In this document: positions 48,440 through 62,212 of the stretch, piece after piece
Layout: each line of letters begins with the position of its first letter
How positions within the stretch are numbered: the stretch's first letter is position 1
Source of the DNA: Cymbidium sinense
Lineage: Eukaryota; Streptophyta; Magnoliopsida; Asparagales; Orchidaceae
Direction: 5' to 3'
Assembly (NCBI GenBank): GCA_021442155.1
Contig: CM038229.1
Span: forward strand, 71,878,443 to 71,942,442
Length of the DNA stretch: 64,000 nt
Notes under the pieces: model-generated
Seen by the model: the letters and a program-made list of their open reading frames with translations, nothing else
What the model was told of the DNA's origin: nothing
The model's database searches: none
Position numbers and translations under genes: made by a program

Positions 48440-50609
48440 TAATTAAATATTAGTTAATGAGGCTAGATTAGATCTCATGGTTATATAATTTATGGTCAGA
48501 AAATTCATTAATAAAGATTCTACCATTATTTGAAATTTCTGAAAATTTTAGTCATAATCATTGTAGATAGGGTGGTGTTTTTTTAAAGAGACAATCAGTC
48601 TACCATAAGATTTTTTTGTCTGGTGTAAAGATTCACATCTTTCAAATCAAGGAGCCATTAAGGAGCATATAGACTTTGTATGATCATAATATAATTGTGC
48701 CATTTAGGGCAATATCAGAGATGTATGTTAAATGGGCATCATATGTGGAACCTACTGGACAACCCACATAGATAGAGGACACGAGCCACATCCTTATTGA
48801 CATGAGATTGATTGAGAGTTAATATAGAAATATATTTGATTTGACATTGGCTCCTTTATGAGCTAGAGCTTTCTTAATTTATCACCTTTAACAAATAGTT
48901 ACATAAGGTGGATTGAATGGAGTTTGCTTTAAGTATTTAAGGATTGAATTTTATTAAACCATTTAATACTTAATAATTTATGAAATTTATATTTGTATTG
49001 AAACTTGATTTTGATTAATTCAATTTGAGCTAGCAAGCATATTTTGATGGTAAATATCCCCTCCCATTGAAATCTTCATTCAACACAGCCATCATCGAAG
49101 TGGATGTATTGTTTGATCATTTATTTTATTATTTGATCCTGGCTCATTAGTTTAATAATAGATGGATCTATTATCACATAACATAATTAATAATATTTTA
49201 GTAAGTTAAACTTATTATAATAGTTAGATTTTTAGGTTTTATTAACTTACTTAAGACCAATGAAGCAACATGACATCTTGGACACAAAATTTAAGCATTC
49301 TATATGGTGTAAACTAATTGCATTTAAGAATGCTTGCATAATTTTAAGGCATTTAATTTGAGTTTTAATCCTACTTCATACTTTGTGCAAGGGTTCAATT
49401 GAAGCCTTAATTAACGCCTTTTGTTCACTTGTACAATGTATTGCAAATCTGATGGAGAATTTATTTAAAATTTTCAAATGGTGCCTTCTACCTACTTGTA
49501 CTTGAATATTGCAGGTTTGGCAGTGTAGAAGGCATTTTAAATTATTTTAATATCTTACTAGAGCATTGGGAATAAAATTTAATTACTTTCTTTTATTCAA
49601 AGTTGATTAGCCTTTGAATGTTCAGTAGACTCTCATTTATATCTATTGACAATTCTCAATTTAATAATAAGATATATTCAACTTCTCCTTGATCCAATTC
49701 AAGTATTTAATAAGATGAATGATATGCTTCAAATATCTTCCAAAATTCATTGTTTATGCTTATTAGCAATCATTCAATCTCATTAAAAATCTCTTATGAA
49801 TTATTTGATTTTCTCCAATTCATTTGGAGTGCATTATGATTTGAAAACAACATTCCAATTCCATGAATATCTTCTATGCTCTCATTGGATATTCGATCAG
49901 ATCATCTTCTAAATTGATTAAAATGAGATATTGAAGTGCTGAATTTATATTTATTGCTAACATATTCAATTCACTTCAAGTTCATAAATCTATTTAAGTT
50001 TAGTCCATCTTTCTTTATTTAAAATATAATCTTTAAATTTATTTCAAATTCATTCTCATTTATAATTAAAAATTTAATTTGATATCAATTTATTTTAGTG
50101 AGCTTAGGCTATGTTATTTATTTAGCTTGAATTTTATTTGTGAGTATGAATTTTGGATAAAATTTTGGCATCATCCCTGTGTAAGGGGCTACATCAGAAC
50201 TATTTTATCCTATCCATCATACCTTGATAAGTGTGATAGTTGGTGTTTTGAAGCACCACAGTTGAATTTCAATCTCGATATGCCCTGATGAGCATAACGA
50301 TGCCTTCAATCACTTGCATAAAAGTAAATATATATGCAATTTCTACACATTCAAATTTCATTTTAGATTATTTATTTTTGATGTGAATGATTTCTTTTTA
50401 AATGAATCTTGATCTTAATTCCCCCCGCATCCTTTATTTTTCTAAGTCCAAAATTTTGACAAGATTTTGGCATACGTGGCTGCATCCAACAATATTTTTT
50501 GGACGTACCCGTTATGCCCTGATGAGCGTGACAGTTGGTGTTTTAAAATACCTTGATCGATTTTCATCTAGTCATGCCCTAATGAGCATGACAAGGTCTT
50601 CAACCTTGT

Positions 50610-51649
50610 TTGCTATTATCTTTTTATTAAGTGCAACGCAATAAAAATCATGCACCTCTTCTAATTCTGAAAAACATTTAAGGCATGCTTCTAAAGGGAT
50701 TCTTGGCTATACAATTTCTTGATTAATTGGCTTCTCCTTGGTTATATACATATATGTCTTTATCTTGTTATTTGCCTCCAAGTTCTCTTTATTAGTAGCT
50801 TCAGATAGTGGAATATTCAAAGAAAGAATATAATTTGCTCTTCTATTATTATCAACTTTTTCGGATGGACATTAGAGACACTCTTCAATAAAGAATTTAA
50901 AACTTTGTGAGCGATCTAATTCTGGCTTTCCAGTATGTGCATGCTCAACTTGGTCAAGAAGATGAAAAAGGAATTCCAAAGCATCTTGTTGTCTCATACT
51001 TGAAAATTTGGGATGACTAGTAGCAATAATTTTTTTAAACATATGTTGAGGTATACCCTCCTGTACAACACTTAAGCTAGAGCTTTTGTATTTTCTCAAT
51101 TCATCTACCCCTAGAAGTGGTAAGGAATATTCACACTTTGAACATTTCCAACCAGATGGTGGTATAATAACACCATTATTTATCTTTAAATTCATGGCAT
51201 ATTCATTGATTTTTTTTCTTTAAAATGTCCATGATGCTAGTTGCTCTTTCTTTAAGTAACAATAAAACGATCAATAGATAACTAACCTTTATGGCAACTC
51301 AACAAATGGGAATGGTAGAAATATAATCGGTATATCATAATATGGTGATTTCATCGCAATGAGAGCTCTTGATTATCAAAACCTCCTTCAATTCCTATAA
51401 CAAAAGAGTGGGTTTCTTAAATGGACAATCCTCATGAACAGGTTTGATTCGTAGATAAGCAGGATTACCAGTCTTCTCATAGTTCTAGACCACATGCTCT
51501 TTGCCAAAAGCAAGAAATGAGTTCAAGTCCATGTACAAATCTCCGTTCAACTTCGGCATGTCGAAGGAGACACAACACACATTTTTGTATATGTGGTTGG
51601 TAGGCTCGGGTATTCGAACCTTGGAGAGGTGTGACCGAAGAAACTCCAT
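50610..51649 (-). pseudogene. UBP14-like deubiquitinase fragment, copy B, inside LTR L5
   Basis: Same fragment as copy A and better preserved at the 5' end. The - strand ATG at 51649 gives MEFLRSHLSKVRIPEPTN, IYKN-CCVSFD, LYMDLNSFLAFGKEH in one frame, then a stop, NYEKTGNPAYL and KKPTLL (to about 51415). The open frame 50872-51195 contains NNGVIIPPSGWKCSKC, the fusion to YSLP at about 51127-51132, QEGIPQHMFKKIIATSHP, an intact SMRQQDALEF box (about 50978-51000) and RSQSFKFFIEE. It shares with copy A the same internal deletion, which removes the catalytic Cys box and most of the UBP zinc finger, so the deletion existed before the LTR copies separated. No introns are present. Confidence 0.9.
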
Positions 51650-52251
51650 GAGAAATTGAAGGTCTACTATATCACCAATGGCTTGAAGCTTGATGAAACT
51701 TGTTATGAAGAATGTCGATAGTTAGTCTAGCTGTTGAGCCTTAGAGGATAGGGAATGAGAGGATGTATACGGAATGATGATGGCATAGTTGAGAGTTTTG
51801 GCTTGCCATAATGATCGAGAGAGAGTGAGAATGAGAGAATGTCGAATCCGTGCAGATGAGGGGAGGCTCGTAAGTGTGGGAAAGCTAAAGCGAATGATCA
51901 CTTGCCTTCTGCATGAAAAAGGCAGGTTGTGAAAACTAAAAAGGGAAATCATGCCTCTAAGGGTTGATTATTGTTTGCTTGTGATTGAGGGAGATGGGGC
52001 GTGAACGGAGATCGGGAGCCGAGTGTGTGAGCAGTGCCCATTTTTTTTCATTTTTCTCATTTTTTGAAATAATATTAAGGGTCAATAATCACAAATAGTC
52101 TCATTTAATAGATTTCGACATTTCGAAGCTAATGACATAATCTAATTTTTGAACAGAGGCCATTTGGGCATTATCATAGCCTTCCAACTCGATATGTGTG
52201 TAGGTGCTTTGACTGCTTGATCTCTTAACCGGTTGATTATTAGATTGTGCA

Positions 52252-52277
52252 ATATATATATATATATATATATATAT
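52252..52277. repeat. (TA)13 microsatellite in L5
   Basis: A perfect TA run inside the U3 of L5. Confidence 0.97.
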
Positions 52278-52465
52278 TGATGTTCTGAACACAATGGTAA
52301 AATTCGTTCATTGATCGAGGTCATTTCTACTAGTTTCGATGAAATTTAGTATATCTTAGCTTCAATTTGTACACTGTTGAATCTGAAGTCCATTGAATTT
52401 ATCTTGTGAGCTCGACTTGACTGATGTAGCATGCATGGTGGTCCACAAATGTGCCCCCCCCAACA

Positions 52466-52621
52466 AATGTGATTTATACATGGAGCGAGTCATGTTTGTT
52501 GAAAACTAGTTGGCCCTTTGGGCTGGCCATGGTTCTTGAATCACTTTAGTTTCAATTTTAATAGTTTATGGAGCTTTGCCGAAATCTATCATTAGTATAA
52601 TTCCTTGTGTTTGAATGAGTG
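52466..52621 (-). other. Element 4 3' UTR, LTR-proximal piece
   Basis: Short stretch between L5 and O2. It ends at the L5 start with the same block that precedes L1 and L3, so it belongs to a family T 3' UTR. The rest of that UTR lies on the far side of O2, from 60445. Confidence 0.7.
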
Positions 52622-54387
52622 TGGTGTTTATTTTTGTATGTGTATTGGGGGGCACTATGTAGATTGTAGGGGGTACTTGTTAAAGTGATTGGGTATGACA
52701 TTGAGGTATGATGTACTATCTCAAAAGATAAAGACATCAGCCTTCAATGGACCTAATCACCTAATAAGGACTCCTAAGGCATGATGGGTCTTCGAATATA
52801 CTAGAGATTTTTTCCCTGCTTTACATGGATGAATAAAGCAAGGTTTATATTAAACTAAGTTCTAAAGTTCCCTATGGAGGCAAGCATCTATAGTTAATTG
52901 CATCCTAAGAGAAGAAACTCCCTAAGAATACTCTTGATTAAAGTAGAAAATCATCATCTCCAAGATTTCTAGTTTAGACTATCAAAGGATTGGTTTTATT
53001 TGAAAAATCAATTGAGAAAGTTCAAGGAGAAGACTTATTTTTGGAATTGAAAGAAAATAAGTGGGGAATGCACATGATACTAGGAAGCTTTAGATGCATT
53101 CCAATCCATTCTATAATTGGGCTTTATGTATTTGAAAATGATGAGATTTTTTTGTTAGAGTTGAATTTTATTAGATTGCTAGGGCTTATAATCCACCAAC
53201 ACAAGATTATGAAAATGCCTAAGAGATGAGAATTTATGCTTGTAGCCCTAAGGAAACAGCTACCTCGAATCCTAAATCTAGGGAGTTTTAGTAAGAGCTA
53301 AAGCACAACCTAAATCTAAATGGCAGGTGGACATAAGGGTTTACCTCCACAAGAGAGAATAAACCTGCCTGACTTTTGGACTTATAATCACCTGGAGTGG
53401 CTGTCAACTAACACCTCCTATAGTTTTAAAACCATGTAGCTCAGTTATATGAATTTGTAAGATAGTTGGGCTATTATTTATTTAGAGAGAGATTAAAGTC
53501 CTTAAACTCACTCCCTAAGAGACTAGAGCATGAGTGGTATGAATAATGGCTTAGTCTAATGAAAGATATTTTTAAATATTATTTAATCTTGTACTCAACA
53601 TTTTAGTAATGGCTATAGGATTTCTTATACCTAAATGCATGATAAAAATAGGTTATGAGCCAAATCAGCTATAAAAAGGTGTTCTCCACAACAAGGGATG
53701 CCCTCACTAGTCAAGCATTCCCTAATCATGCAAGGATGGAGATCCTTCATATTCAAGAGAGAAAGAATATACATGCATGGTGAAAAACATTCAACCATTC
53801 AGCTAAGTGGTTGCTAAATCTTTTAATTATTTTGTTTAAGATGTAGGCTTTATGGTGAGGTTATGAGTTGTAGAAAATTTTAGTTATGAGTGATTAGTTG
53901 GGTAAAAAATTTGTTCTATCCTAAGAGCCTAATTGTATCCAAGCCACATATTATGCCATTAATCATTTAAGAAACTATGAAATAGATGAAATTTTTAACA
54001 CAATCTAAATTAATGATCAATCAATTTCTATAACTCTCATGAAAGAATAAGAGGCCGGTGCGGTTAGGTATCACCGTACAACCCAAAAAAAATATGGGTA
54101 GCTGAGCTCTACCTTTATACAACCCGAAATATGAAAGAATAATTACAATTGTATTAAATACTATGGGGGTCTTCTTTCTTCATTCTTCCATTTTTTCATA
54201 TCTCTTTTCATTCTTCTTCTGATTCAGATGTGCTTACTTCAAAGGCATCAAAAGGCACCCCAGGATAAAGCCTTATGGCTAGTGCTCATCCTAATCCCCC
54301 ATAGCACTAATCCTAATTCCTATTACAAAATTATATTGAAAATAGAGAAAGTAAATCTAATTACACATGCAAAATAGAGGTTACCTA

Positions 54388-54407
54388 AACACACACACAC
54401 ACACACA
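54388..54407. repeat. (AC)n microsatellite
   Basis: About ten AC units inside O2; absent at the equivalent site of O1 (near 39230). Confidence 0.95.
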
Positions 54408-55294
54408 ATCCCAAGTAGTTATATATATGATTTAGACTTAGTACCATACATATGGGTAACCAAGCCCACCTATCCTAACTTGGATTATGCTTAGGGATTT
54501 AAGCAACCTACAAAGAGAGCATTTATATTTATTTTAGGCATCCCCTTAAGCATAATTTTTTGTAGAAATTATGATTAGGCTAAGAATGACCTAACATCCA
54601 GTCTACAAAGCATATACTCTAACATCTAGTCTAAAATAATACATCACAAAATAAAATATTCATCACATCTTACACCATCCTAATATAGAGCTAGAAGTGG
54701 TGACTTAATTCTAATGTGTGTGTTAAGGCTTATGTGGTATGTCTTACTAGGCATTAGAGTCATAATTTTCAATTTAACATGAAAGGTTAATTTCACTTTA
54801 AGTTGTTTAATTTATTTGAGAATTTTAATTTGAGTTTTCTTTTATTTAATATGATTATACTTAGTAACTAAATGTTATGAAGAGAAGAAAGAGGATTACC
54901 CCCTTTCATCCCTACCTTAAGCCACTTTCTAAAGTAGGTTTATTTTATTTAATTCTTTTTTAATGAATAGCTTATTATATATTTTAAATTAATCATAAGT
55001 TTAGGTTCACTTTAAATAACTTCATTCAATATGAAAGGCATCTTAAGATTAATCTAATTGAGTTACTACCAAATGATATATATCAAACCATTCCCTTCCA
55101 TCACATGTAACATGCATATGATTTAGTCCTAAGTGTATCTATATATGCAACATGTTTTAGCACACTTAAATGATGAATGTAGATGGGTATATTTAAAGTT
55201 TATATTCTTTCATTTGATTTAATTATTTAATCATATTAATTTAAAGCTCTATCCAAATTCTTATATAAAAATACGTAGGGATGAGGTTAAATAG

Positions 55295-55915
55295 GTACGT
55301 GCCATTGTTAAACTAGGGAAGTGAGGTAATCAAATGATATCCTTGGTGCTACTTAAAGCCTCATATTCCTGGGATGTCCAGACTATATACCCATTTGCAT
55401 TCAAACATATATAAGTTTGTATATATGAACATGAGAAGGGGAACTCCAAATCACATAATTAGATAATTCAATCATTCAAATGGCTATGAATGCGTGTATT
55501 TTCAATAGAAAAGGGGATCATCATCATCTAATTAAGCATATCTACACATGTATAGAAGATGTAAGCAAGTACGTGCCATTGTTAAATCAGGAAGTGAGGT
55601 AATCAAATGACCTCCTTAGGGCTACTTAAAGCCTTGTATTCTCGGGATGTCCAGAATAAACACTTGCATCTTAAATACGTATGAACATATACAAAACTAT
55701 AAATATGAGAATCATGCAAAGATTATATTTTTCTTTGATTGATTCATTTATGCATGTGAATTAAAGTTCTATCTAAATTATAATGTAGAAATGCATGTAA
55801 ATAAAAGCAAACAAGTACGTGTCATTGTTAAACTAGGGAAGTGAGGTAATCAAATGACCTCCTCGGGGCAACTTAAAGCCTCGTATTCTCAGGATGTCCA
55901 GACTATATACTTATT
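55295..55915. repeat. Imperfect triplication inside O2
   Basis: A block with GTACGTGCCATTGTTAAACT, then GAAGTGAGGTAATCAAATGA and GGATGTCCAGACTATATA occurs at 55295, 55569 and 55815 (spacing 274 and 246 bp). O1 has one diverged copy near 40138-40235. Confidence 0.9.
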
Positions 55916-57984
55916 AACATTCAAATGCATATAAAACTACATATGAATTAAGAAAAGAAACCTTAACTTCACATACCTAAGCTATAAGCACATGCAAAGT
56001 CTATATGTATTCATGATTATTATCACTCTAGTCAATGTAATTGATTTATAAACTTTACAAAAATAATTTGAATTTATTAGTGATAATAGCCACACATATC
56101 ATAACTTAACCCAACACATGCAAGCCACAAAAAAATCATTTGATTTAATTAATTTTGAAAAGATGAATGTATGATTTCAAATGAAATACAATATTTAACA
56201 TGATTGAAAAGGAATGAATAAACATAAACACATGATTTCATTCAATCAAATTATTTCCTAAGGAAAATCATATTAGATTAAGCCATTTAAAGTAAACCAA
56301 AGCTTTCTTAGTACCATTTTTAATTTCATGTTTTGATTTGATTTAAGGATGTGAGGATGAGGTTTGCTAATCCTAATCCATTCCCATGTTTGTTAGTTAA
56401 TTTGGTTTAATGTAATGTAATTAAGTTGATTTTATGAATTAATTAAGCTGTAGTGTGCATTAAGTACATTAATTAACCCTTTCATATGTTACCTTAACAT
56501 AACTACCCAAATAATTGTGAGCCAATGTGACATGCACATGAATTGAAAATTAAATTAGTAATGACCCTAAGAAATAAAAGGGGCCTAATGCAATTAGCTC
56601 ATAATTAATGGTTAATTAAGTTAAGAAACTTAATTAATTGCTCTTATGATTTTCCCACACATGTGGACTAACCATAATTTAATTAAACTCCTTTAGGTTA
56701 TTAAATACCTAAAGATCTACCCCATGATTTAATTAATTTATTTAAAAATGATTATGATTTCAATTTAATTAATTAAGTGATTTACTTAATTAAATCTTTT
56801 GATTTTTTTGAACTTGGGAAAGGAGGCTCTTTGTTATCCATTTCAATGAGTTAGGCTTAATTTAATTTGTTACTGTTTTAATCATAGCTTTAAAGGGAAA
56901 TTAAGGTTTAATTAGTCAATTTTCCTAATTAAGTGAGTAATAAATCCTAAGAAAATCATGGGAGGCAGAGGTTATCCCATTAAATTAACCCAAAAAATTT
57001 GGGATTAATTGCTCAAAAAATTAAGGGGTAATTAAGCTAATTAATTTTATAATTAAACCATAATTAAGCCTTAATTCTTTTTAAAAATTAATTAAGATTA
57101 TTTTTAATTAATTCTCTTCTAAAATACCTTTAAAATTAGTATTTATTTATATTTTTCTAATTTTTCTATGATTTGTTATAATTTTTAGAAATTTTAGCCA
57201 TTTAAAATGATTAATTAAAGCTTAATTCATCACATTGCGCCGGCGATACTTTCCACTGGTGGGATTATCTACTTAAAACTTATCCAACTACATGGGTGAA
57301 TCTTTTCATCCATCGATCCAAGATCGATGGATAATCCATGGCTTAATAGAATTAAATTAGATCAATCCATTAGATCTATTCATGATCATCCATTCCAATC
57401 ATGTGGAATGGACGGTGCATGGTTTATCATCACACAAGCGAGGGAAAATTGAGTTCGTCCGCCATTATTCGCGTGATCCGAGCTTACCCGAGCTCATATT
57501 AACTCCAAAAGGATCCCACACCTTCACAACATTGATCAGAGAGGATCCAATGATCAAGATCACATGAGATGAACATTTCCTTCAAAGAGCTCCAATTACT
57601 TTTTCACCCAAGGTCAGTTTTAGGGGCATAGCTCACAAGAGCTCAAGATGGTGATAAATTTGATTGAGGAAGCTTCACCTAGTGGAGATGAAGCCCTACT
57701 GATCAACTTGAGCCTTAATTTGAAGTAGTTTGCTCAAAAGAACAACACTGAATGCTTAAGAGGCAGGTGTTGATTGAAGTCCTATCTCTGATGGTTGAGG
57801 AGCTCAGGAGAAGATTCTTTCTTGCTCGATGGGCTTTGGGGATGGTGTGTGCAATGTTAATTTGACTTTGGTGGAGGTTTGAGCAAATGAGATCAAATGG
57901 AGGAGTGCCTTATTTCAGCTTGAAGAAATACGACAATGGGGAGCTCAATTTGCTTCATGGAGGGCTCTAAGGTTTTCAAAATGG

Positions 57985-57990
57985 TATATA
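57985..57990 (-). promoter_or_regulatory. Candidate TATA box of family O LTR
   Basis: On the - strand CTCCCTATATACC lies about 2.46 kb from the LTR start and just upstream of a more GC-rich, transcribed-looking stretch. In O1 the counterpart (about 42595-42605) reads AGATATACTCCC. Assignment is by sequence and position only. Confidence 0.45.
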
Positions 57991-58489
57991 GGGAGTTTGA
58001 GAGTGAGTGTGCTCGATTTAGATCGAATTGGGGGCGGGGATACCCCCTCTTCCCTTGAATCAAATGGTGAGATAAGTTTTGGTATCTAATGATCATCCGA
58101 CCACCTCAGGAGGTTATGGGTGGCAGAGAGTGGATGAGGTGGCTTGATTTGAGTGGGTGAAGGTGTGGAGGTGGCCAAAGAGGAATCATTGATGTCCTAT
58201 GGGTTTCAAATGCTCCAATGGGGAGGATGAGGTGATTTCACCTCCCATGGGTCATGGCTAACCCAACCACCCTTTGGGTCAGGTTGGACAATGTTCTTAG
58301 TGCCTAGGTGGACCATTGGGAGGGTGCCAAGTGGCCAAGGAGTGGAAATGATCACTTACATGGGTAATTTATCTCATGTGAACCCTTGAGCTAAGGGTAA
58401 AATAGTTATTTGATATTGGATTTGATTTGGGAAGATTTGAAATAAGCCAGAAGCAGGTTAGCCCAAATTTCAAGTGATTTGGAGTTTAT

Positions 58490-59350
58490 TTGGTTAGGTT
58501 TGGCTCAATTTGGCTCAAATGGGTCAAATTGGGTTAGGTTGGGTCAAGTTGACCAATTAATCAAATTGGATCAATCTAAGGGTTAGGTCAAGTTCATATG
58601 ATCATTTGAGATGCATTTGTGTCATTAGTTTTGTTTGATTTGACTTAGATTTGATTTTGATTCATTTGAGTTAATTTGGGTCAAATAGGTTAAGTTGACT
58701 AATTTGACCAAATTGGCCAAACTTGCTTAAGTTAGGTGTTGGTTTGAGTTTAGCTGACCAATTGAAGATGATTTTTGGCTTTGGTTTCAATTAATTTGGA
58801 TTTGATTTTGATTTAGGCCAACTTGACCCTTTAGGTTAATTTGGGCTAAGTAGGTCAATTGGGTACAATCATGGTTTTGGTCAAGTTCAATAATCAATTT
58901 GGAATGAACTTGAGCCATTGGTTGCAGTCAATTTAGTTTATATTTTGATTTGACCCAATTTGGCCTTTTAGGTGAATTTGGGTTAACTTGGGTCAAGAGG
59001 GCCAATTGGGTTTGGTTCGACTCAATTGAAGGCAAGTCGTGTTCAAATGCTGATTTTGAGTTGGTATGAATCATTAGTTTCAAGGGTTTTGGCTTAAGGT
59101 TGCAATTTGGCTAGTTTAGGTTCAACTGCGTTAAGGGGTTGACTTGGTCAAAGGACCAAGTTGACTTGGTTTGACCCAATTTGTGACACTTGATGACCTA
59201 GGGTGATCAAAAATTATGATAGGATGTATTGGTTCGCTTGGTTCAATCCAATTTGGGTAGGATTGGAACTTGGCTCAAATAGGTCAAATTGGCCACTTTG
59301 GGTCAAGTGGACCAATTGGGTTTAGTTGGCTTGATTTTGGTTTGAGTTTA
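58490..59350. repeat. GGTCAA/TTGGGTCA-rich tract in O2 U3
   Basis: Counterpart of 43000-43870 in O1, with the same mixture of GGGTCAA and TTGACC motifs in both orientations. Confidence 0.85.
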
Positions 59351-60444
59351 ATTTAGTTGAGTTTATATATGGATTTGGGATTGGTATATAAATTCAATTG
59401 TAATTGGTTTGGGTTTAAATGGGTTTTGATTCAATTGAATATTTCAAGTTAAAAGGTTTAAGTTGGGTTGGATTTGGGTTGACTTTAGTTTGGCTTGATG
59501 ATTGTAGATTTCATTTATATTTGAGATGATAATTGAAGGAATAATTGAATCATGAGAAAATCAATTGAATTTTAGTTTTGGAATGAAGAAATTTGGCTAA
59601 GTCCATGGAGTTGGGTCATGTTGCTTAGGTTTGGATTTTGATTTAGTTTTGATGATTTAAATGTACATTTCATTTATTTTGTGAAGATAATTGATAATAT
59701 AAATTGGTTATGAGAAAATCAATTGAGTTTGGATTGATTTGGAGTAAGGTTTGGCTAAGTCCATGGGATAGGTTATATGGTTTAGGAAGGATTTTGATTT
59801 AATTTGATTTATTTTAATTTAGTTTTGATCATTTGAATGTAGGTTTGATTTATATCTAGAATGATGATTGAAGATATAAGTTGATTATGAGAAAATCAAT
59901 TAATTTTGGATTGATTTGAAAAGGTTTTGACTAAGCTCATGAAGGTAGGTCATAGGGCTTAGATTTGGATTTGATTTGGTTTAGATTTAGTTTTGGTCAA
60001 GTGATTGTAAATTTGATTTATATTTGTAGAGATGATTGAGGATGTGATTGATCCATGAGAAAATCAATTGAGATTTGGATGAAATTTTGGCTAAGTTCAT
60101 GAAATTGATTCAAAGGTCTTAGAAAGGATTTTAAGTTTGGGTTTGATTATGGGCTTCAATCATTTGATTTTAAAATTTGGGTTTGGATTTATTTTTGAGT
60201 TTGATGCTTTGAATTGAACTTGAGGTTTTGTTTAGAGAAGGTGAATATGGATTGGATTTTGGTTGTAATCCCAATCCCTAAGGCATAAATCAATTCTATG
60301 GTTAACCCTTCTAAGTCTCTAGGCTTACGTTAAGTGTTTACCTAATTGTTAGGAGTTTCTTGTGACTAGGGAAGTCTTAGTGTTTAGGAGACTCCTAAGT
60401 CTAGGATGGAAGATTTAATCCTCACTCCAAAAGTGAGATCAACA

Positions 60445-62212
60445 ACAAGCTAATTGACATGATTGACCAATTTGTCTTGATTGACTTGTCAGATGTATAA
60501 GAGCTTATGCTACCATCTACTATATGCTTCAATGGGTTTATTGAAGATCTCTTTATTTTGTGTTTTTATAGATTTGGATTTTCTTTGATCCCTAGCTTCA
60601 TTCTTGACTGATGTTGGATGGAGGAATTGGTTTGTTTGCTTTAAGATTTAAAATTCCTTCTATCCTAGCTTTAAACTTGATGGACTTGTTGAAGGATTGG
60701 CCTGATTTGTTCATATTGACTTGTCAAGAAGTGTATGTACACCCTAAGTCTTGTTCTTGCTTCTTAGATGGACTCATTGAAGGGTGCATACAGATGACCT
60801 AGCCTTCCAGCTTATATTAAGTCTATAATATTGAGTTATCAATCTAGCAATGTATGCTTTAACAGACTAAATAATCATGAAATTTGTTTAGTTTGACCAT
60901 TGAACTTTGTGTGAACTATGAAATTGCTTCCTCGATCCTGTGCTTTCTACTTTGGTGAACTAGATGATGAAATTGGCTTTGATTTATGCTTGATCAGACT
61001 TTTGAAAAAAGATTGAAGTATTACCTTGCAGGCAATATAATTGAGAGTTATTTCCACAGATTATCTTGGTCCATCGATCAAGTAGAAAGACCTCTTAAAT
61101 TTTGGTTGCTTTTAATCACTAAGCTAGATTTGATTTAAGATTGAACAACTATCATCATTGGACTGATGAGCAGGAGCTCTTTCACTGTGGCCTTTTCTTA
61201 TAGCTCGTTGAGTGAGGAAAGCGTTAGTGACTCAGCCATTTATGAGATTGTTGAGTTTGACCTTTAGAACCTACTTGAGTCTTTGACTTAAGTTGTGATG
61301 ACTTAGTGGTTTGGTCATCAGACTAATGAACGGGGGCTCTTTCACTGCGGCCTTTTTGGTGGCTTGTTGAGTGAGGAAAGCGTTTTCAACTTGGCCATTT
61401 ATGAGCTTGTTGAGTTTGACATTTAGAACCCATCCATGTCCTAGACTTGATGATGTAGATGTTAATATTTTTCCAATTTAGTTGATTGAAGCTTTCAATA
61501 TTGGGAGTTCTTCTGATTGATCTTTGACATTTGATGAATCTTGGAGAAAAACTAGAACAACCTTGATCATAAAAAAATGCCCCATATCTAATAGGGGGAT
61601 TGCAGATGAGTTCAAAAATGTTTTACAAGTTTGATTTTTTTATTGCAAGATAGACATGATATGTTTTTCAATCATAATATGTATCTATCTAAGGATCTCA
61701 TCATAAAGCATGATGTCGACTTAGATAAATATATAAAAATGTCCCTTATCTAATAGGGGGCTTTCAGAGTAATTGTTAAGAGAATTTAAAATGTCTTTGG
61801 TCCTATGCTTTGTACTTTTAGACTTGTTGAAGACTTTCTCTTGAGAGTTTGAAATTTGTAATTTTTTTCAGTCCTGGCTTTGTGCCTTGATGTACTTAAT
61901 GGATTTAATGATTTGTTGTTGAGATGAGAATATCTTCATTCCTATGATTTGTGCTTTGATGGACTTATTGAAGAATCTTAAGATTTTGTGGTTCATATTT
62001 TCTTCTATCCTGGATTTATGCCTTCATAGATTTGGTGAATGAATTCCATAAATTATCATGAAGATTTGTTAGGTGATATGAGGTTACCTTCTACCCTAGC
62101 TTTTTGCTTTTATGGGCTCATAAAAGGATGATAGTAGATGACCTAGCCCTCAGAGCCTGTGTTGGGCCAATGTCAAAGTGTCATCAATCCTATGCTTTTC
62201 TCGTAATGAACA
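60445..62212 (-). other. Element 4 3' UTR, distal part, and degraded flank
   Basis: 60445 to about 61520 matches 22150-23230 in the same orientation, including the paired repeat (about 61165-61370). 61550-61790 holds two inverted motifs of the CCCCATATCTAATAGGGGG type. From about 61800 to 62212 the sequence has family-like phrases (ACTTGTTGAAGA, ATGGACTTATTGAAG) but no clear alignment. No gene. The pol region expected further right is replaced by L6 in the opposite orientation. Confidence 0.65.

Larger units (their letters stand above)
48440..52465 (-). mobile_element. Family T LTR (L5), 3' truncated, carrying UBP14-like cargo
   Basis: On the - strand it starts TGTTGGGGGGGGGCACATTT at 52465, directly after the element 4 3' UTR block (GACTCGCTCCATG...AAATCACATT). 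U3 is complete, cargo lies at 50610-51649, paired hairpins at 50215-50300 and 50510-50600, and the 3' third runs from 49308 to about 48440, where it fades before the common TTGGAGCCC end. It is closest to L3 among the copies here and the two can be followed nearly base for base from 52090/22100 downward. Confidence 0.78.
52622..60444 (-). mobile_element. Family O solo LTR, copy O2, 7823 bp
   Basis: Starts TGTTGATCTCACTTTTGGAG at 60444 (- strand) and ends ...AAACACCA at 52622. It is collinear with O1 and longer by about 470 bp, mainly because of a local triplication (55295-55915). It is flanked on both sides by family T 3' UTR, and no primer site or internal region follows, so it is a solo LTR inserted in element 4. 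I looked for a 5-bp target duplication (GAGTG on the left, ACAAG on the right) and did not see one, so edges or flanks have decayed or recombined. Confidence 0.78.
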
